In this document: piece after piece, positions 24,759-31,843 of the stretch
Layout: each line of letters begins with the position of its first letter
Numbering within the stretch: the first letter of the stretch is position 1
Origin: Cytobacillus praedii
GTDB lineage: Bacteria > Bacillota > Bacilli > Bacillales > Cytobacillaceae
Direction of reading: 5' to 3'
Length of the DNA: 43,869 nt
NCBI RefSeq assembly: GCF_001439605.1
Contig: NZ_LMBX01000008.1
Coordinates: 140,306-184,174, forward strand
Made by a program: the position numbers and the translations under genes
Notes under the pieces: model-generated
Told to the model about the DNA's origin: nothing
The model's database searches: none
The model's input: the letters and a program-made list of their open reading frames with translations, nothing else

Positions 24759-25777
24759 TGCATTTATCGAAAAATCAGCATAAATTTAAAATCCTTATGA
24801 TTGTAACAAGTATTTTAATAGTCATTGCTTTTCTACTTAGTATAAATGCAGGCTATCTTAAAATTCCCATGAATGAGGTTTTTGCTACTCTCATTGGTCA
24901 AGGGACACCGAATAATGAACTGACGATATTCGATTTTCGTCTCCCAAGAATTATAATGGCCCTGCTAGTTGGGATGGGAATTGCTGTCTCAGGCGCGATT
25001 CTCCAAGGTGTTTCACAAAATCCGCTTGCAGACCCGGGCATTCTTGGCATCAATTCAGGTGCAGGGTTTGCAGTTGTCTTGTATATGTTCTTCTTCCAAG
25101 GAACCGCATTTTTTACTGGGATGCTGTCAATCTTTATCATGCCGCTGACAGCATTGGCTGGAGCGTTTATCGCTGCCCTATTGATTTACTTGCTCTCCTG
25201 GAAAAATAGAACTGTGACGCCTGTTCGGTTATTACTAGTTGGAATCGGAATTAATGCTGCCTTTGGTGCAGGATTGATCATTTTCCAAATGAAAATGGAT
25301 TCGATTGATTTTATGAAAGCGATCATATGGATTTCAGGGACGATTTGGGGCACGAATTGGACCTATGTATGGGCGCTTTTGCCTTGGCTGCTTATTCTTA
25401 TTCCATTTGCTGTGTATAAGGCCCGATTTTTAGATGTCTTGCGCTTAGGAGATCCGATCGCCATTGGGGTCGGTGTTCGAATTGAGAGAGAGAGAGTAAT
25501 CTTGCTGCTTGTTGCTGTTGCTTTAGCGGGTGCCAGTGTATCAGTTGGAGGCGGTATTACTTTCTTAGGGTTAATCGCTCCGCATATTGCTAGGCGTCTC
25601 ATTGGTGCGCGACATGCAAAGATTATCCCGCTAACTGCGGCAATTGGTGCATTATTGCTGCTCTCAGCTGATACGCTGGGCAGAGTCGTTATGGCCCCGA
25701 TGGAATTGCCAGTGGGATTAGTTGTATCGATTTTAGGTGCACCCTATTTCATTTATTTATTAGTGAAAACCGTCTAG
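24758..25777 (+). CDS. FecCD-family iron-siderophore permease, second subunit
   Basis: A 339-residue permease with about nine to ten transmembrane helices. Motifs are FDFRLPRIIMALLVGMGIAV (about 48-67), LQGVSQNPLADPGILGINSG (about 83-102), and GGITFLGLIAPHIARRLIG (about 265-283). It shares the one-base TAATG junction with the preceding gene, so translation is coupled. It is the partner subunit of the siderophore channel, like YfhA to YfiZ. A strong terminator follows directly. Confidence 0.9.
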   Translation: MHLSKNQHKFKILMIVTSILIVIAFLLSINAGYLKIPMNEVFATLIGQGTPNNELTIFDFRLPRIIMALLVGMGIAVSGAILQGVSQNPLADPGILGINSGAGFAVVLYMFFFQGTAFFTGMLSIFIMPLTALAGAFIAALLIYLLSWKNRTVTPVRLLLVGIGINAAFGAGLIIFQMKMDSIDFMKAIIWISGTIWGTNWTYVWALLPWLLILIPFAVYKARFLDVLRLGDPIAIGVGVRIERERVILLLVAVALAGASVSVGGGITFLGLIAPHIARRLIGARHAKIIPLTAAIGALLLLSADTLGRVVMAPMELPVGLVVSILGAPYFIYLLVKTV

Positions 25778-25778
25778 G

Positions 25779-25813
25779 ACGTTCAGAAAGGGAGCTTTCT
25801 GAACGTTTTTTTT
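25779..25813 (+). terminator. Rho-independent terminator of the siderophore permease operon
   Basis: ACGTTCAGAAAG (25779-25790) pairs with CTTTCTGAACGT (25795-25806) around a 4-base loop, followed by eight Ts. It starts right after the stop codon. Confidence 0.92.
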
Positions 25814-25844
25814 GCAGGGGTTTGTCGAAAAATCGATATTTCGG

Positions 25845-25922
25845 AAATTTCGTAGATATATTTACTGATTTCGTAGATAATATTAATTTTTCGTAGATAT
25901 CTCCTCGAATATCGCAGATATC
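25845..25922. repeat. 21-bp-phased TTTCGTAGATA direct repeats
   Basis: CGTAGATA occurs at 25851, 25872 and 25892, and a variant CGCAGATA at 25913. Spacings of 21, 20 and 21 bp equal two helical turns, so all copies face the same side of the DNA. A related TCGATATTTCGG lies upstream near 25833. The repeats fill the region between the siderophore terminator and the NERD gene. They may be an operator cluster or a simple repeat family. Confidence 0.7.
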
Positions 25923-26002
25923 TTTCTTCTTCAAGAAAAAATAGAAGGGATATGGCTCAGAATGGCGAATCCATTATTCGAAAATATATTAGGAGTGGTA
26001 AA

Positions 26003-26974
26003 ATGATTGTTAAACCCCGCAAAATTCCTCTTTCTATTCGAAAACTTGAAGCACTGATACGCAGGCTTCCTCCTTATCATCCGAAACTCCCCTTAATTTC
26101 TGATGAACTTAATAAAAAGATGGCAGGTTATAAAGGTGAGAGCTCTCTCGACTTTTACTTGGGCTTTCTTGACCCGAAACAGTACTTTATTTTTCATGAT
26201 CTGCGTTTAAGGGATGATCCCCGTTTCTTTCAAATCGATACACTAATCGTAACTAAGAGCTATCTTTTAATAATAGAAGTAAAAAATATTGCTGGTACGA
26301 TACACTTTGATCCTTTATTCAATCAGTTAATTAGAATAAAAGACGGAAAGGAAATGGCTTTTCCTGACCCCCTTATACAAGTAAAACGTCATGAATTACA
26401 ATTGAAAAAATGGTTTAGAAATAATGGGTTAAAAGAATTGCCAATCTGTTCTTTCATTGTAATTAGCAATCCGCAAACAGTTATTCGTACGACTCCAGAA
26501 AACAGCTTGCTAAGTCAGAAAGTTATTCACCGTGAAGCTCTTCCCTCTAAAATCATTCAGTTCGAAAATTCCCTTCATACATGCGTTATTTCCGAAAAAG
26601 AATTAAAAAAGGCAATACGCCTCATTAAAAAACAGCACACAGAATTAGATTCCTCCATTATGGATAAATACAATATAAGCAGAAATGAACTAATCAAGGG
26701 AGTTTTATGCAAAAATTGTCTGAAGCTCCCTTTAGAAAGAAAGCATGGCACATGGTTTTGTTCAGTCTGCCTGGAAAAATGCAATCATGAACATAAAGCG
26801 GCGTTAAATGATTATAGACTCTTGATTAGCAAGACGATAACGAATAGCCAGCTTAGAGATTTTTTAAAAATAGAATCCGCAGCGACTGCAACTAGAATTC
26901 TGCATTCAATGAATATCCCCTATTCGGGGATAAATAAGGGGAGAGTGTATCAGCTGCCCCTCTTTGAAGAATAA
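26003..26974 (+). CDS. NERD-domain nuclease-like protein with zinc ribbon
   Basis: A 323-residue cytoplasmic protein from ATG 26003, chosen because AGGAG lies 7 bases upstream; an ATG at 25952 has a poorly spaced site. The NERD domain (about 41-160) has a PD-(D/E)xK-like core: GYKGE (42-46), FQIDTLIV with Asp79, and IEVKN with Glu92 and Lys94, so the nuclease residues are intact. A zinc ribbon follows: Cys236/Cys239 and Cys253/Cys256, plus Cys260. The C-terminal part (about 280-323) looks like a small helix-turn-helix. NERD proteins are thought to act on nucleic acid, but their role in bacilli is undefined. It is a single-gene unit. Confidence 0.8.
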   Translation: MIVKPRKIPLSIRKLEALIRRLPPYHPKLPLISDELNKKMAGYKGESSLDFYLGFLDPKQYFIFHDLRLRDDPRFFQIDTLIVTKSYLLIIEVKNIAGTIHFDPLFNQLIRIKDGKEMAFPDPLIQVKRHELQLKKWFRNNGLKELPICSFIVISNPQTVIRTTPENSLLSQKVIHREALPSKIIQFENSLHTCVISEKELKKAIRLIKKQHTELDSSIMDKYNISRNELIKGVLCKNCLKLPLERKHGTWFCSVCLEKCNHEHKAALNDYRLLISKTITNSQLRDFLKIESAATATRILHSMNIPYSGINKGRVYQLPLFEE

Positions 26975-26976
26975 AA

Positions 26977-27001
26977 AGCCGATAAACATGGTTTATCGGC
27001 T
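26977..27001 (-). terminator. Terminator between convergent NERD and MMPL genes
   Basis: AGCCGATAAAC (26977-26987) pairs with GTTTATCGGCT (26991-27001) around a 3-base loop. On the minus strand it is followed by five Ts, so it mainly ends the MMPL transcript. Confidence 0.8.
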
Positions 27002-27007
27002 CAGAAA

Positions 27008-29122
27008 TTAATTTGCAGTCTCTTTCTTGCTATCCTTATCCTTCTCAAATAATACAATCAAACCAGGCAATAAAACCCCTCTGACTAGGAATGTATCTAA
27101 TAAAATCCCAACGGCGACAATGAATCCGAACACAAATAATAATTGAACGGGCTGTGTCATTAAGACTGCAAAGGTCGCAGCAAGGATAATTCCTGCTGAA
27201 GAAATGACTCCGCCTGTATTGGCAACGGCAATTTCTACAGCTTCTTTGACAGAATGCTTTCTTCGTTCCTCTTGGAATCTTGAAATTAAAATAATATTAT
27301 AGTCAATGCCTAGCGCGATTAAAAAAACAAAGGCATATAGTGGAACTCGGTTGCTGATAGTGCCAATATCAAAAATCAGATTAGTTAAGAACATACCTAA
27401 GCCTAAGGCGGCAAGGAAGGAAACGAGAATCGTGCCCATCATATAAATTGGCATTTTAATAGATTTCGTCAATACAATTAGCATAATAAAGATTAAGATT
27501 GTTTCCAATAGAACGATGAGGAGAACATCCTTATTATTTACAGACCGATCATCTACTTTTGTGGCTGTTTCTCCTGCGAAGTAAAGCTCGCCGGTTAGAT
27601 TGCTGTCAGCTACAATCTGATCCGCATCTGCTATCATCGTTTCCAATGCATCGATAGTTTCAACAGAATACGGACTTTCTTCGAAGGTAAGGCTGTAATT
27701 TATTGCCTTATTATCATCGGTTTTTCCATTAATCCGAACATTGCTGACGAGCGGCTGATCCATAAGTGCTGCTTTTATTGCTTCCTGCTGCTCATCACTA
27801 ACCTCATTTTTTGCTTCGAATAATACAGTTGTCGGAGCCAAATCTCCTTTTTCAAACTTTTCTTCTAGAATTTCATAGCCCATCCTAGAAGGCATGTCTT
27901 CAGGGAAAGACTTCATTGTATCGAATTCATATTTTAGATTGAACATATTGCTTGCAGATAAAAGGAGAAAGGCTCCAACGACCACTACGGATAATCCAGG
28001 TTTTTTCACGACAAAGCGGCCGATTTTACTCCAAATAGAGTTTGTTTTTACTTTGGCATCCCCAACTCGTGGAATTTTAGGCCAGAAGGACTTCCTGCCG
28101 AATAATGTAAACAATGCTGGGACAAGTGTAATCGACGCAAGCATGATAATCGCCATGGTTGTAGCAAAGGTTGGTGCAAAATTACGATAATCTCCCAACC
28201 CAGCAAAGAATAATACGAGCATGGCGGCTAGTACGGTTCCGCCCGAGAAGAAAACAGGCATACCCGTTTCTCTCATCGCAGCTTTCATCGAAATAAACTT
28301 ATCATCATGCTCCTTCAGTTCTTCACGGTAACGAGAAAAGACAAAGAGGGAATAATCGATGACCGCAGCAAATAAAAGAATAGATGCAATTGAAATCGTT
28401 TGATTACTAATATCTAATCCAGCTTTCCCCATTAAACCAAGTGTCTGCATGACAATCTCGTAGACAAAGACAGCAGCAAGGAGCGGAATTAACGCTAATA
28501 ATGGCGAACGGTAAATGACAATCAATAGGATAAGAATTAATCCTACTGTTGATAAAATGAGGACAAGATCTGCTCTAGAAAATAAATCAAGCGAGTCTGT
28601 GGCAATTCCTGCAGGTCCTGTCACATATAAGGTTAAATTTGATGATTCCTTGACGATCTTTTGAATAGATTTTAATGAATCCCTCATTTCTTTCGTCTCC
28701 AAGGAAGAGTCGAATGTTAAAGGAATTAAAGAAGTTGTCTTATCTTCTGAGAAAAATCCGGCAGCGGCCTGTGGCGGCAAGGCAGATAAAAGAATCACCT
28801 GCTCGACGCCTTCAATATTTTTTCGCTCAATTTTTTCTAAGAGCTCAGCCAGCTGTGTGAGTTCCACCTCACCTTCTTTTGACTGAAAGACTAAAATGGC
28901 TGGAGTACCATCATTATCTTTAAAATACTTGTCTACTTTAGTTTGTGCAATAACGGATTGAGCATCTTCAGGCAGGGAAGCAACCCTTGAAACTTCATAA
29001 TCCTTTACGTTTGGGGCAAAAACGGCTAGCAATATTGTGGCTACTAACCAAATGGATAAAGTGACCCACATTCCCTTTTTCGTTGTGACACGGTCGGTAA
29101 TCGCTTGTAAAATTGTTTTCAT
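27008..29122 (-). CDS. MMPL/RND-family exporter (YdfJ-like)
   Basis: A 704-residue inner-membrane transporter, near the length of B. subtilis YdfJ. Two repeats each have a transmembrane helix, an extracellular domain of about 130 residues and a bundle of about five helices. The proton-relay Asp-Tyr pairs are in AAVIDYSLFVFSRYREEL (about 253-270) and ALGIDYNIILISRFQEE (about 602-618). It probably exports lipids, surfactants or drugs. AGGAGAGGAG lies before ATG. The promoter at 29209-29238 overlaps a TGACAC dyad, so the upstream TetR gene is the likely repressor. The substrate is unknown. Confidence 0.88.
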   Translation of the reverse strand: MKTILQAITDRVTTKKGMWVTLSIWLVATILLAVFAPNVKDYEVSRVASLPEDAQSVIAQTKVDKYFKDNDGTPAILVFQSKEGEVELTQLAELLEKIERKNIEGVEQVILLSALPPQAAAGFFSEDKTTSLIPLTFDSSLETKEMRDSLKSIQKIVKESSNLTLYVTGPAGIATDSLDLFSRADLVLILSTVGLILILLIVIYRSPLLALIPLLAAVFVYEIVMQTLGLMGKAGLDISNQTISIASILLFAAVIDYSLFVFSRYREELKEHDDKFISMKAAMRETGMPVFFSGGTVLAAMLVLFFAGLGDYRNFAPTFATTMAIIMLASITLVPALFTLFGRKSFWPKIPRVGDAKVKTNSIWSKIGRFVVKKPGLSVVVVGAFLLLSASNMFNLKYEFDTMKSFPEDMPSRMGYEILEEKFEKGDLAPTTVLFEAKNEVSDEQQEAIKAALMDQPLVSNVRINGKTDDNKAINYSLTFEESPYSVETIDALETMIADADQIVADSNLTGELYFAGETATKVDDRSVNNKDVLLIVLLETILIFIMLIVLTKSIKMPIYMMGTILVSFLAALGLGMFLTNLIFDIGTISNRVPLYAFVFLIALGIDYNIILISRFQEERRKHSVKEAVEIAVANTGGVISSAGIILAATFAVLMTQPVQLLFVFGFIVAVGILLDTFLVRGVLLPGLIVLFEKDKDSKKETAN

Positions 29123-29156
29123 CTGTTGACTCCTCTCCTATTTCTTTATAAAGAAG

Positions 29157-29172
29157 GTGACAGTTGTGTCAC
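29157..29172. promoter_or_regulatory. Second dyad in the MMPL leader
   Basis: GTGACA (29157-29162) and TGTCAC (29167-29172) form a perfect inverted repeat with a 4-bp spacer, using the same TGACA half-site as the dyad over the promoter. It lies between the -10 and the MMPL start, so a bound repressor there would block elongation or form a loop. Confidence 0.55.
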
Positions 29173-29208
29173 TTTGACGGTAATAAAAAATACACGATTG
29201 TCACTGTC

Positions 29209-29238
29209 ATTATCTTTTAAAAGTGACACAAGTGTCAA
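29209..29238 (-). promoter_or_regulatory. MMPL promoter overlapped by a TetR-type operator
   Basis: On the minus strand TTGACA (29238-29233) and GATAAT (29214-29209) are 18 bp apart. The dyad TGACAC-AA-GTGTCA (29224-29237) covers the -35 and upper spacer. It starts within a few bases of the TetR stop codon. A GTGACA/TGTCAC dyad downstream repeats the half-site. Repression by the adjacent TetR protein is inferred. Confidence 0.65.
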
Positions 29239-29814
29239 TTATTTATTTGTGAACATTCCGTGACTGATAATTTCCTTAATGGATGCGACCCACTCGGAAT
29301 GGGGAACTCCGAAATGATTAGGAATGGCAATCGTTTGAAAAATGAACCCGAGAATTAACCCATCAGCAATATGAGCTTTTAATCTCTTCTCTTTTTTGCC
29401 TAGGTTAATAAAACTTTGCAAGTGTTTGTACATATCCAAATGGAGCGAATCTAAATGTGCCTTATTTTCTTTCACCTTATCATTCACGTTTACAGGAATT
29501 TGCACAGCGATTTTTATCATTTGCTGAACTTCAGGCATGTCAAAGATAAGATTCATAAGAAAATCAAACTGCTCCTCAAATCCATCATAGCGCTCAATTT
29601 TTTGTAAATCAGTTAAAAATTGATTCAATTCAGCGATCATATAGTCGGTTATTAATTCATCTTTATTCTCATAGTACTTGTACAATGCTCCTCTTGAGAC
29701 ACTCAACCGATCCGCCAGCAAACTAAAGGTAAATCCTTCATATCCATGTATAAGGAGAAGCTCTTTTGCTGCTGAGAATAACTCTTCCATTGAAAACTTT
29801 CGCTCACGTGCCAT
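29239..29814 (-). CDS. TetR-family repressor of the MMPL exporter
   Basis: A 191-residue protein from ATG 29814 (MARERKFSME), chosen because GGAGGTGATCAA ends at the start codon with GGAGG 7 bases upstream; the open frame continues further upstream without support. The helix-turn-helix (about 8-55) reads AAKELLLIHGYEGFTFSLLA then SRGALYKYYENKDEL. The remainder is a helical ligand-binding and dimer domain. It is encoded directly upstream of the MMPL exporter on the same strand. The dyads at 29157 and 29224 are its probable sites. The inducer is likely an exporter substrate. Confidence 0.87.
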   Translation of the reverse strand: MARERKFSMEELFSAAKELLLIHGYEGFTFSLLADRLSVSRGALYKYYENKDELITDYMIAELNQFLTDLQKIERYDGFEEQFDFLMNLIFDMPEVQQMIKIAVQIPVNVNDKVKENKAHLDSLHLDMYKHLQSFINLGKKEKRLKAHIADGLILGFIFQTIAIPNHFGVPHSEWVASIKEIISHGMFTNK

Positions 29815-29990
29815 TTGATCACCTCCATATTTATTATAGTGAAATACTGTAGATACACAATCGTATTGTATCTTGTTTCCAATAAATGTGGCAAAATAAG
29901 AATGGTTCAAAAAAACAAGGTAAGCCTTACAATGGATATGCAAGAATGTATAAACCCACCTGTTGAAGAAAATGATAAATTCAAAAAATA

Positions 29991-30034
29991 TTGACTATCT
30001 GGGTTGTTTCATAAGATAATAATACTCATGAGTA
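29991..30034 (+). promoter_or_regulatory. Promoter and palindrome before the second TetR gene
   Basis: TTGACT (29991-29996) and GATAAT (30015-30020) are 18 bp apart. The perfect palindrome TACTCATGAGTA (30023-30034) overlaps the expected transcription start, 34 bp before the start codon, which suggests autorepression by the TetR-family protein. Confidence 0.55.
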
Positions 30035-30067
30035 ATATAAAATATTTACAGCATGGAGATGTCATTA

Positions 30068-30667
30068 ATGGGTCAAAGAGGGAGAAAAAAGGGATCGAAT
30101 GGAGAACAAAGCAGGGCACTCCTGCTAAGTATCGCGGCAAATGAATTTGCAGAGAATGGCTACCATGATACAAAGGTAAGTTCAATAGTAAAAAGAGCTG
30201 GTTTGACTCAGCCAACCTTCTATCTATATTTTCAAAATAAAGAAGCGATTTTTCAGGAATTAGTCGAATTATTTAGAGAGAACTTATTTAGCCTCACTAG
30301 GAAAAGCCGTCTGGAGCCTGGAATTGAATTAAGTTCTTTATCTGATCGGATTACATACGGTTTAGCAGGAATTTTTTCCTTCTTCAAGGAAAATCCTGAT
30401 TTAACAAAAATCGGATTCTATGAATCTGCCATTGCCGAAGAGATGAAAAGGGAACTTGCCATACAAATTGAAGAAAATCTTACATCAGAAGTACAAAATG
30501 GGTACTTTAGTCAGGCTATTGATATGTGTATTTTTGCGGAAAGTCTTGTTGGGATCATTGAACGTTTGACAGTTACTAAATTATTGCCTGGCTTAAAGCA
30601 GCCGAATAGACTTGCCGAAGAGATTGTTGATATATTCTTGAATGGAATCATAAATAAGAATAACTGA
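30068..30667 (+). CDS. TetR-family transcriptional regulator
   Basis: A 199-residue protein from ATG 30068 (MGQRGRKKGSNGEQSR), with GGAG 9 bases upstream; two in-frame ATGs at 30053 and 30059 are less well placed. The helix-turn-helix (about 14-62) reads LLSIAANEFAENGYHDTKVS then LTQPTFYLYFQNKEAIF, a textbook TetR pattern. The C-terminal half is helical. It is followed 29 bp later by the SinI-like micro-gene on the same strand and then a PilZ gene, so it may control them. No efflux pump lies downstream. The ligand is unknown. Confidence 0.85.
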   Translation: MGQRGRKKGSNGEQSRALLLSIAANEFAENGYHDTKVSSIVKRAGLTQPTFYLYFQNKEAIFQELVELFRENLFSLTRKSRLEPGIELSSLSDRITYGLAGIFSFFKENPDLTKIGFYESAIAEEMKRELAIQIEENLTSEVQNGYFSQAIDMCIFAESLVGIIERLTVTKLLPGLKQPNRLAEEIVDIFLNGIINKNN

Positions 30668-30696
30668 GGAAAACGATCATAGGGGTTGAGAGTTAG

Positions 30697-30840
30697 ATGA
30701 ATTCGATGAAGAACGTGCAGTATAAAGAGCTAGACAAAGAATGGATTGCTCTTATTCTTCAGGCGAAGCAGCTAGGGCTTTCTACAGAGGAAGTACGGGC
30801 ATTCATTCTAGGAAACCAAGTAAAATCCATGAAGAGTTAG
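30697..30840 (+). CDS. SinI-family anti-repressor micro-protein
   Basis: A 47-residue protein. Its core, ELDKEWIALILQAKQLGLS then TEEVRAFI, aligns with the SinI/SlrA helical hairpin (B. subtilis SinI has ELDQEWVELMVEAKE and ISPEEIRKYL). SinI-type peptides bind the repressor SinR and free biofilm-matrix genes from repression. No SinR-like gene lies in this window, so the partner must be elsewhere. ATG 30706 (MKNVQYKEL) is an alternative start that resembles SinI even more; AGGGG lies upstream of both. The gene sits between a TetR regulator and a PilZ protein on the same strand. Confidence 0.75.
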   Translation: MNSMKNVQYKELDKEWIALILQAKQLGLSTEEVRAFILGNQVKSMKS

Positions 30841-30899
30841 AATAAAAATGACCTGTTTTTTTGTAAAAAAGAAGGTCTGCGACAAAGGAAGGACAATTT

Positions 30900-31289
30900 A
30901 TGAGATATAAGAGGGATGAGGGATTCCGTTTTTCATTTGGAACACCAATACCTGTCTTTTTTACGATTGATGATATGAATAATGGAAGTATAGCTGGAAC
31001 TTCAAAAGGTGAGGCAAAGCTGATTGATTTAAGCCCAAATGGGATGAAGTTAAGCCTGCCGCTTGACATCGCCATATCAAATCAAAAGGATGTAAAGATT
31101 ACGGCAAAATTTAAATTATCTCAATTAGAACACTGCATACAAGGGAAAGTCATGTGGAAGAAAAACACATTCAATAGCATCTTTTATGGCATTCATTTTT
31201 CAATGGATGAACAAGAGCAAGAAGAAATGATTAGAGATCTAAAGGAGTATGCTAAAAGTCAATATAATAAAAACAACTCTGCTTACTAA
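30900..31289 (+). CDS. PilZ-domain protein (putative c-di-GMP receptor)
   Basis: A 129-residue cytoplasmic protein made of little more than a PilZ beta-barrel. The second c-di-GMP motif D-x-S-x2-G is present as DLSPNG (Asp43, Ser45, Gly48). The first motif, normally RxxxR, is irregular: Arg2, Arg5 and Arg10 occur in MRYKRDEGFR with spacings of 2 and 4. The barrel continues through KVMWKKN and FYGIHFSM, and a C-terminal helix (about 105-125) follows. AAGGAAGG precedes ATG. It follows the SinI-like gene by 59 bp. Ligand binding is plausible but uncertain because of the first motif. Confidence 0.75.
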   Translation: MRYKRDEGFRFSFGTPIPVFFTIDDMNNGSIAGTSKGEAKLIDLSPNGMKLSLPLDIAISNQKDVKITAKFKLSQLEHCIQGKVMWKKNTFNSIFYGIHFSMDEQEQEEMIRDLKEYAKSQYNKNNSAY

Positions 31290-31344
31290 AAATAACAGTA
31301 AATCTCGCCAATCAGAAAGTAACTGGGGGATTTGCTGTTATTTT
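31289..31344 (+). terminator. Terminator after the PilZ gene
   Basis: AAAATAACAG (31289-31298) pairs with CTGTTATTTT (31335-31344), extended inward by AAATC/GATTT with one unpaired base on each side. The T tract is part of the arm. Confidence 0.65.
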
Positions 31345-31366
31345 ATGAATCAAGGAGCGCACTCAG

Positions 31367-31735
31367 CTATACTTTGCAAGATACAAACAAGCCGTTTTTT
31401 TTATTCAATCCAGGTGATTGGCTATAGTAATACATTTGTGCTAGTAAAAGTTATTCTTCAAAAAATACGAACTTTGTTCCAGTGTTTCTACACCTACAAA
31501 GACAACCTCGATAGTCAATTCCTTCACTAAAGAGGCAATCGACTTAATGATTGCCTGATCCTTCAAATCATTTTCACTGAAAATATCTTGCGTAAACGTA
31601 TCATCTTTTATTTTTATTGATTGGAAGCTTTTTGAAATTGACGAGGATTGAGAAGCTTGAGCCGAAATCATCAAGGTCAATGCAAATTTCCTTATAAAAG
31701 TAGTAGGAGGAATAATCTCCTCTGCACGTATCCTT
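31367..31735 (-). pseudogene. Frameshifted remnant of an EAL-domain gene
   Basis: Minus-strand pieces of the C-terminal half of an EAL phosphodiesterase lie in three frames. The first reads ICIDLDDFGSSFSILVNFKK then LPINK (the DDFG region). The second reads KIKDDTFTQDIFSENDLKDQ, AIIKSIASLVKEL and VVFVGVETLEQSSYFLKNN (the KID and EGVET-EQ region). The third reads LLAQMYYYSQSPGLN (the QGYYYSKP region) and ends at TAG 31367-31369. At least two frameshifts are needed and the N-terminal half is missing, so the gene is dead. It is related in family to the intact EAL gene at 36208. It accounts for most of the gap 31345-31843. Confidence 0.75.
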
Positions 31736-31767
31736 ATATTTGCCAGGGAGTATTTTTACTGCAGATT

Positions 31768-31785
31768 TTGGTAATATAATACCAA
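31768..31785 (+). promoter_or_regulatory. Dyad around a TATAAT before the MHYT kinase
   Basis: TTGGTA (31768-31773) and TACCAA (31780-31785) flank a 6-bp spacer; TATAAT (31775-31780) lies inside the dyad. It is 59 bp upstream of the kinase GTG start. A repressor bound here would cover the -10 box. No good -35 is seen. Confidence 0.4.
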
Positions 31786-31843
31786 TTGTCTAACTGAAAG
31801 GAATCCTATATTATGAAAGCGGTGAAATAAAAGGAGTGGTTAA

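Noticed and set aside
29815..29943. N-terminal extension of the first TetR gene
   Set aside because: The segment is unlike TetR proteins and GGAGGTGATC supports ATG 29814.
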